From Apostichopus parvimensis (Eukaryota > Echinodermata > Holothuroidea > Aspidochirotida > Stichopodidae), in NCBI GenBank assembly GCA_000934455.1, contig KN882330.1, forward strand, positions 49,091-71,427: 22,337 nt of DNA, given 5' to 3'. Shown piece after piece: positions 21,101-22,337 of this stretch. Each line of letters opens with the position of its first letter. The stretch's first letter is position 1. The position numbers and the translations under genes were made by a program. Under the pieces are notes generated by a model. It was not told the origin of the DNA and did no database searches. It saw only the letters and a program-made list of their open reading frames with translations.

Positions 21101-21553
21101 CATATACCCACTATGAGTCCTGTACAAGTTGCCTTTCTTTAGATACTATGTTTGCAGGTCTGTTTACATTCTTTTCTGACCTCAATGCCCATCAACCTCC
21201 ACCAAAACAAAGTACTTCTAGTGCTTAACATGGAGCATTATTCTGCATACCTGAGAAGGAAATACTAATTCCCTTCATGAAAGACACACACATGAACATA
21301 TTACTAATGTTACCATTGTGACTGAACCAAAACCCATTGGACAGACTGCAGAAAGTTTATCTGAAGTCTACCTTGGTTGTTGAAGGAAAATAGTCGGTGC
21401 ATGTTGTTTTTAAGTGTAATTTATTCTCCACTTGAGGGAAGTGAGAGCATGTATCTAGCTCTGATCACAGCTTTTCTTAAATACTGACCAGATCAGAAAT
21501 CTGCATGTCATTTGTGCCACTTTGAATAGGTGTCATTTCTTCCGGATCCGCAG
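2836..21553 (-). CDS. Spliced gene, 15 visible exons: coiled coil + charged linker + unknown C-terminal domain (5' end missing)
   Basis: This is the only gene I can reconstruct. Fifteen minus-strand exons, each listed separately, have GT donors and AG acceptors, and every junction keeps one open frame to a TGA at 2836-2838. The visible product is about 334 residues. The first ~110 are a coiled coil: after ISDLEKEN a hydrophobic residue recurs every seven positions (L, L, V, L, then L, I, L) across exons 2-5. A linker of about 90 residues follows, rich in E, K, S, P and D and built from exons of 19-68 nt. The last ~130 residues contain hydrophobic-polar alternation (GFNLAFTCDG, MRIELRIDEG, AIEFTEGTQYDLNL) suggesting a beta domain. 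No signal peptide or membrane segment is visible in this part. The first visible exon starts in mid-codon, so the start codon lies upstream. I do not recognise the family; a cytoplasmic or nuclear scaffold is only a guess. Confidence 0.8.
3414..3690 (+). repeat. Degenerate copy of the array terminal module
   Basis: A remnant tandem unit (gatattgacctctggtaacc near 3414) is followed by agttatagtgtttacaaggc, a CA-rich stretch, caccatcatc, then agattacttttgacttag. This follows the same order as 5730-5823 (gatatcgtgtttacgag, CA-run, caccatcgca, agattccttttgcc), with the hairpin decayed. It sits in intron 14, about 100 bp past the donor of exon 14 in the direction of transcription. Confidence 0.5.
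3797..3928 (-). CDS. Exon 14 (132 nt): C-terminal domain, first half
   Basis: The acceptor gttgtcttcag and donor gtgagt are strong, and both ends are phase 1, so the exon could be skipped in frame. It encodes 43 full codons: FKEYLIDDESECKG, FNLAFTCDGTDMRIELRI, DEGSDGIISQF. Two cysteines ten residues apart and the strand-like LAFTC / MRIELRI pattern suggest a compact beta fold. This is the exon I would use first for a homology search. Confidence 0.85.
4240..5760 (+). repeat. ~145 bp tandem array with DR1-like sites
   Basis: About ten diverged units, each made of agtttaaagttcatgcaactt / tcttgagatatcgtgtttac / caaggttttcagcctttgac / aaatgacctttgacctccat / gaaaaacaatagggatcat. The TGACCTTTGACCT box falls at 4323, 4464, 4610, 4756, 4901, 5027, 5172, 5317, 5517 and about 5639, mostly 145 bp apart; one unit near 5400 carries an extra half unit. 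A reverse-oriented box (GGGTCAAAGGTCA, 4249-4261) opens the array. It lies in the intron between exons 13 and 14. Confidence 0.88.
5761..5823 (+). repeat. Terminal CA-run and hairpin of the array
   Basis: A CA-run is followed by caccatcgcatagattcc, and 5797-5823 folds into a hairpin (GATTCCTT..GCC, loop ttc, GGCAAGGAATC). The same order ends the second array at 15656. Confidence 0.75.
5824..6508. other. Intron sequence without features
   Basis: AT-rich rest of the intron upstream of the array (in transcription, just after exon 13). I see no gene or named repeat. Confidence 0.45.
6509..6576 (-). CDS. Exon 13 (68 nt): end of the linker
   Basis: The acceptor ends ctgtttttag and the donor is gtaagt. 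It encodes KEETDLSKSKRCFDD and TGTNVSR, entered after phase 2 and left in phase 1. The first cysteine of the visible protein occurs here, just before the C-terminal domain. Confidence 0.8.
7166..7184 (-). CDS. Exon 12 (19 nt): linker micro-exon
   Basis: This is the smallest exon. The acceptor ends cacactacag and the donor is a perfect gtgagt. It contributes DNENL plus halves of two split codons (E before, G after). With exon 11 it totals 60 nt, so the pair can be skipped without a frameshift. Confidence 0.65.
7185..8120. other. Intron between exons 11 and 12
   Basis: AT-rich intron. No exon-like segment with matching phase and no clear repeat were found. Confidence 0.45.
8121..8161 (-). CDS. 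Exon 11 (41 nt): linker micro-exon
   Basis: The acceptor is tttttaaaaacag and the donor gtaagt. It encodes RTTLKGLPQMSPE, entered after phase 2 and left in phase 1. The frame starting at the first base is also open and protein-like (TNNTERTAPDVSR) but leads to a stop at the start of exon 13, so the phase chain decides. Confidence 0.72.
8354..8375 (-). CDS. Exon 10 (22 nt): linker micro-exon
   Basis: This 22 nt exon has an acceptor ending gaccactgcag and a donor gtaagc. It enters after phase 1 and leaves in phase 2, giving KKRDPE between split codons. With the preceding exon it makes a basic run around PKKGKKRDPERR. Skipping it alone would shift the frame; skipping it with exon 11 (63 nt together) would not. 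Confidence 0.68.
8952..8983 (-). CDS. Exon 9 (32 nt): linker micro-exon
   Basis: The acceptor ends gattcaacag and the donor is gtgaca, a weaker match. In the chain frame it encodes ETKEEGSPKK after a split lysine. In another frame the same bases read KPKKKDLPKK, which resembles a nuclear localisation signal, but that frame stops in exon 11. Confidence 0.7.
9283..9332 (-). CDS. Exon 8 (50 nt): start of the charged linker
   Basis: The acceptor gtttacacag and donor gtaagt flank an exon encoding EDDNNSEFDKNSSPSE, entered in phase 0 and left in phase 2. The composition is acidic, S/N-rich and probably disordered. The Penelope-like remnant begins about 100 bp upstream of its acceptor. Confidence 0.75.
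9440..9950 (-). mobile_element. Penelope-like retroelement remnant, inverted upstream part
   Basis: Read on the minus strand from 9950 leftwards: SVAVSNRISMRSSNPDVF with DAAARVYDEA and a stop (about 9905-9828), then HTRNIIWFNL (9755-9728), NVKTNAGCTFLKF, KYFPWGHRLQ, KLLNRNTVKVVYICKKNVKS (about 9640-9575), and KCRSTESCLL (about 9530-9500). These match, in order, the segment between the reverse transcriptase and GIY-YIG domains of a widespread group of GIY-YIG retroelement proteins, as I remember them. Two stops and at least two frameshifts show it is dead. It lies in the intron upstream of exon 8. Confidence 0.65.
9957..10385 (+). mobile_element. Penelope-like retroelement remnant, GIY-YIG part in direct orientation
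   Basis: The plus strand restarts the same protein: STESYPLYGKCLNSEIV, then DTESYISISGGPCKQRF and KYHTNLSRK (about 10040-10110), which is the GIY-YIG core with YIG replaced by YIS. After further frameshifts EKLAILRTKDRKDK (about 10240-10280) and VSKCRHINRRF (about 10300-10330) mark the C-terminus, with a stop near 10388. The first ~60 bp (gatctacagaaagct...) duplicate, in opposite orientation, the left end of the inverted part. Confidence 0.65.
10327..10393. repeat. Long hairpin at the element's 3' coding end
   Basis: Arms 10327-10355 and 10368-10393 are nearly perfect complements (ttcacgcatttgagcgat and cagacaac) apart from one mismatch and a 3 nt bulge. The 12 nt loop is TCTGATGACTCA. A weaker hairpin (GCTCTGTCC / GGACATAGAGC) follows at 10452-10474. 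Confidence 0.8.
10512..10572. repeat. AT-rich microsatellite
   Basis: Imperfect TA/TATTTA run such as aaatatatatatatttatg, self-complementary over much of its length. Confidence 0.8.
10660..10830 (-). repeat. Dispersed repeat A
   Basis: On the minus strand it shares gaagtcacctatgagc / gttttgttct and ttgttaacattttttt with 12245-12400 (gaagttacgtatgaac / gctttgttct, ttgttaacatcttttt). It contains a 68-codon open frame (QEVTYEPSGCFVLFSPDS) with possible splice sites, but the phase does not fit the gene. Confidence 0.5.
11093..11420 (+). mobile_element. Pyrimidine-rich retroelement tail with decayed hammerhead-like motif
   Basis: C/T-rich sequence with two overlapping open frames of low complexity runs into cagcctctgaaaagatcctg, ctgggatt and gaaccgtcat. 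This resembles the tail I associate with GIY-YIG Penelope-like elements, in which a CUGANGA box, a short stem and GAAA form a hammerhead ribozyme. No protein similarity is visible. It may belong to the element at 9957-10385 or to another copy. Confidence 0.45.
11388..11420 (+). ncRNA. Hammerhead ribozyme relic
   Basis: CTGAAAA (11389-11395), stem GATCC/GGATT with loop TGCTG (11396-11410), then GAAC (11411-11414) and CGTC. Compared with the required CUGANGA and GAAA boxes, the G of the first box is missing or changed and the last A of the second is C, so cleavage activity is not expected. Confidence 0.4.
11440..11510 (+). repeat. Isolated unit of the TGACC repeat family
   Basis: ctctcaaatgacctttgac and agagatattgtgattacag correspond to the box and the gatatcgtgtttac part of the 145 bp unit. 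The DR1-like box is at 11448-11460. Confidence 0.6.
11518..11681. repeat. 82 bp tandem duplication
   Basis: tagggctttcatgcagctga begins copy 1 at 11518 and copy 2 at 11600. The copies share agcccattattgaaggacac and differ at only a few positions, so the duplication is recent. No coding function is visible. Confidence 0.85.
12245..12400 (-). repeat. Dispersed repeat B
   Basis: Diverged partner of 10660-10830 in the same orientation. The reading QEVTYE is shared, but the frame closes soon after. It is probably an old transposon family. Confidence 0.45.
12430..14220. other. Large intron, mostly unassigned
   Basis: I see no gene here. Minor items are a run of twelve G at 13025-13036 followed by ggggg, a short repeat (ttcctctctctgacatg at 13255 and ttcctctttctgacatg at 13316), and a tggcctggcctgg stretch near 13731. 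Confidence 0.45.
14226..14290. repeat. 24 bp minisatellite, ~2.5 copies
   Basis: ctgaaagtatggtttgcaat repeats with period 24 and the third copy breaks off in ctgaaagtagagg. Confidence 0.85.
14360..14400 (-). CDS. Exon 7, tentative (41 nt)
   Basis: The acceptor has a good tract (tctgactt...catcttcag) and the donor is gtatgt. Starting with two bases and ending in phase 0, it is the only exon-like segment I found that fits both exon 6 (phase 1 end) and exon 8 (phase 0 start) with common splice sites and no stop. It encodes NDKAMISLGFSTP. It is less charged than its neighbours, lies in a repeat-rich 7 kb stretch, and might be an alternative exon or chance. Confidence 0.5.
14600..15483 (+). repeat. 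Second TGACC-family array with two alternating unit types
   Basis: The box recurs at about 14670, 14811, 14953, 15105, 15255 and 15376. Units after 14811, 15105 and 15376 continue with caccaaaaacaatagg, ttcttgta and gaagccatatgcaaatatga. Units after 14953 and 15255 continue with caccaaattgtg, cactacataaggc and catatatgagctcctttg. The pattern is P-Q-P-Q-P, a dimeric higher-order repeat. It lies in the intron between exons 6 and 7. Confidence 0.82.
15484..15656 (+). repeat. Terminal CA-runs and hairpin of the second array
   Basis: After gatatattgtgtttacaaga come CA-runs (about 15498-15521 and 15602-15612) and a hairpin at 15628-15656 (GGTTacTTGCC ... GGCAAgcAACC). The order matches 5740-5823, with extra sequence between the CA-runs. 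Confidence 0.65.
15657..16408. other. Intron sequence without features
   Basis: No repeat or exon that fits the gene's phase. One GT-AG segment near 15793-15837 is phase-incompatible. Confidence 0.45.
16409..16451 (-). CDS. Exon 6 (43 nt): end of the coiled coil
   Basis: The acceptor ends tttctag and the donor is gtaagt. It enters in phase 0 and leaves in phase 1, encoding ISYLEKILADNRAF, which resembles the last turn or two of a coiled coil. The next exon therefore has to begin with two bases of a split codon. Confidence 0.75.
16951..17021 (-). CDS. Exon 5 (71 nt): coiled coil
   Basis: The acceptor tttgtttactag and donor gtgggt bound an exon encoding RKIEKELAVKEEE then SKQREDRQHQ, after an isoleucine codon split with exon 4. 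It ends in phase 0. A nearer AG (ttag) would give the wrong phase. The heptad I...L continues, then the segment becomes very charged. Confidence 0.8.
17022..19133. other. Intron between exons 4 and 5
   Basis: Mostly unassigned. It contains a 13 bp inverted pair AATCTGATTGGTC / GACCAATCAGATT at 17732-17744 and 17912-17924, a palindrome TGGCATTAATGCCA at 18051-18064, a small GC-richer patch near 18370-18430, and a hairpin at 18713-18740 (GACAACCTAA / TTAGGTTGTC). The open frames here (up to 97 codons) have no recognisable motif. Confidence 0.5.
19134..19395. repeat. 88 bp tandem repeat, three copies
   Basis: attaccaatgtatg ... tagctgattacactagtaca ... ctatatgccctaagttactc starts at 19134, 19222 and 19310, exactly 88 bp apart. 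Copies differ by a handful of substitutions. The third copy ends within about 10 bp of the donor of exon 4. Confidence 0.9.
19403..19445 (-). CDS. Exon 4 (43 nt): coiled coil
   Basis: The acceptor ends cccttag and the donor is gtgagt. It enters in phase 0 and leaves in phase 1, encoding KTKMKQELEEQKEK, a typical E/K/Q coiled-coil stretch. Its donor is immediately followed, in the direction of transcription, by the 88 bp tandem repeat that fills the start of the next intron. Confidence 0.8.
19916..19998 (-). CDS. Exon 3 (83 nt): coiled coil
   Basis: The acceptor ends gatcaacag and the donor is gtatgt. Two bases complete the leucine codon begun in exon 2, then the exon encodes NNSQTELNQRKEEV and SHLTEQLEQKQRQ, ending in phase 0. 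A second AG seven bases into the exon gives the wrong phase and a stop, which fixes the start. L, V and L sit seven residues apart, continuing the heptad. Confidence 0.8.
20004..20733. other. Intron between exons 2 and 3
   Basis: AT-rich, no gene or clear repeat seen. Confidence 0.5.
20734..20764 (-). CDS. Exon 2 (31 nt): start of the coiled coil
   Basis: The exon lies between an acceptor ending catgtttag and a gtaagt donor. It enters in phase 0 and leaves in phase 1, encoding EKENGALRAT. The leucine falls in register with those of the next exon. Other frames run into a stop in the downstream exon, so this reading is the one compatible with the chain. Confidence 0.72.
20765..21488. other. 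Intron between exons 1 and 2
   Basis: Mostly featureless. At 21165-21235 there is a decayed unit of the TGACC family (tgtttacattcttttctgac, catcaacctccaccaaaaca). Confidence 0.5.
21489..21553 (-). CDS. Exon 1 visible (65 nt): acidic leader to the coiled coil
   Basis: The acceptor is a strong pyrimidine tract ending in cacacag and the donor is gtcagt. The exon opens with two bases of a split codon and ends in phase 0. It encodes ADPEEMTPIQ then SGTNDMQISDL, an acidic stretch without heptads until the final DL that starts the coiled coil. No ATG precedes it in frame, so at least one more exon, ending in phase 1, must lie to the right, probably outside the window. Confidence 0.72.
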
Positions 21554-22337
21554 CTGTGTGTTTAAAGAAAACATGATTACAGAATGAAATTTCCAAAGGG
21601 TATTAAGAAACGCTATGTACACCAACCTCCTTACTACTTATTCAAGTAGCCGATCAAGTTTAAGGCATAATTACTTTGCTTCCATCTAAATAAATTAGAA
21701 TAATGTGCATCCTTCGGTGTATGGTTTAGCATGTGTGTATATGTGGCTTGGTCAAAGAAACATTTACTCCACAGTATTTGGACACAAATCTGACATGTGC
21801 ATGTGTCAGAAACAACATTGGGTGCATGGTTGGGTCAAGAATCATGGAAACTAATGAGGGTAGTAGTTTCTCTCTTAAAAAACCCAAGTCACTGGATTAT
21901 TCAGCCAATTAAAGTTGATAGGTATTTGAACGTTATTACCCAATGTGAATACTTGTTTTTGACACAGCGGTTACGCTTGATAGAAGTGCTGGAACTGAAA
22001 CTCTACTGAATTGATAACTGAACCAAACCAAACTTACAATCACAATGAAACTTAAACTAACAGTGTAGCTTAACTTTCAGTTAGGCACCTTCATGCATCC
22101 CATTATTAACACACACAAGTTGACACCATTTTAGTCAGCCGAAAACAGATTTTTCAGCACTGGTCAGAATTCTCTGTAATAGAGAAGTGCCAGCCAGCTC
22201 TATGTTACCTTCTTCTTAAACTGGTAAAACCCATTTTATTCCTTTTACTACAAATAAGCACAAACCATCTACACTGACTTCCTCACATTTACTCCAAATC
22301 ATGAAGCACTAGATTTTGTACAGAGTACTGGAGAGGA
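21554..22337. other. Upstream intron, possibly containing a further exon
   Basis: A good donor on the minus strand (gtaagt, 22032-22037) and a weaker one (gtaaca, about 22202-22207) are present. No preceding segment gives an open frame in the phase exon 1 needs except a 19 nt one (22038-22056, FKFHCD), which has a poor acceptor. I see no promoter. Confidence 0.4.

Noticed and set aside
22038..22056. 19 nt candidate upstream exon with a strong gtaagt donor
   Set aside because: The phase can be made to fit, but the acceptor is weak and an in-frame TAG lies directly before it; not enough to call.
1..22337. Bacterial-type systems, CRISPR arrays, tRNA or rRNA genes
   Set aside because: No regular short repeats with spacers, no cloverleaf or ribosomal motifs and no compact gene arrangement were found; splice sites and composition are those of an animal nuclear genome.

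Overview
The window looks like nuclear DNA of an animal, most likely a marine invertebrate deuterostome (echinoderm first choice, hemichordate or lancelet possible). It is AT-rich, has no long open frames, contains GT-AG exons of 19-266 nt separated by kilobase introns, and carries repeats of a style I associate with those groups: TGACCTTTGACCTC tandem arrays, CA-runs followed by a small GGCAAGG hairpin, and fragments of retroelements with a GIY-YIG nuclease. The taxonomic call is inference.

One gene can be reconstructed. It lies on the minus strand, fills 2836-21553, and probably starts beyond the right edge. I traced 15 coding exons whose reading phases agree at all 14 junctions. In order they are 21489-21553, 20734-20764, 19916-19998, 19403-19445, 16951-17021, 16409-16451, 14360-14400 (least certain), 9283-9332, 8952-8983, 8354-8375, 8121-8161, 7166-7184, 6509-6576, 3797-3928 and 2836-3101. 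The visible part is about 334 residues: a roughly 90-residue coiled coil whose hydrophobic heptad continues across splice junctions, a charged low-complexity linker built from micro-exons, and a C-terminal segment of alternating polar and hydrophobic residues that looks like a small beta-rich domain. I do not recognise the family.

Everything else is intronic or downstream repeat DNA. 1-2810 is a mosaic downstream of the gene: a broken GIY-YIG retroelement end, an inverted repeat, and two long copies plus a fragment of a ~400 bp repeat. A short module of that mosaic runs into the gene's last codons. 4240-5823 is a ~145 bp tandem array in which most units carry a DR1-like nuclear-receptor site, ending in a CA-run and a hairpin. 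The same terminal module recurs near 3600-3690 and at 15484-15656, the latter closing a second array that alternates two unit types. 9440-10393 holds a Penelope-like retroelement remnant whose upstream part is inverted against its downstream part, as expected from twin priming. 11093-11420 is a pyrimidine-rich tail ending in a decayed hammerhead-ribozyme-like motif. 19134-19395 is an exact three-copy 88 bp tandem repeat touching a splice donor.

No bacterial-type operon, CRISPR array, rRNA or tRNA was seen. The strongest leads are the uncharacterised coiled-coil gene with its micro-exon linker, the intronic DR1 array, and the twin-primed retroelement.
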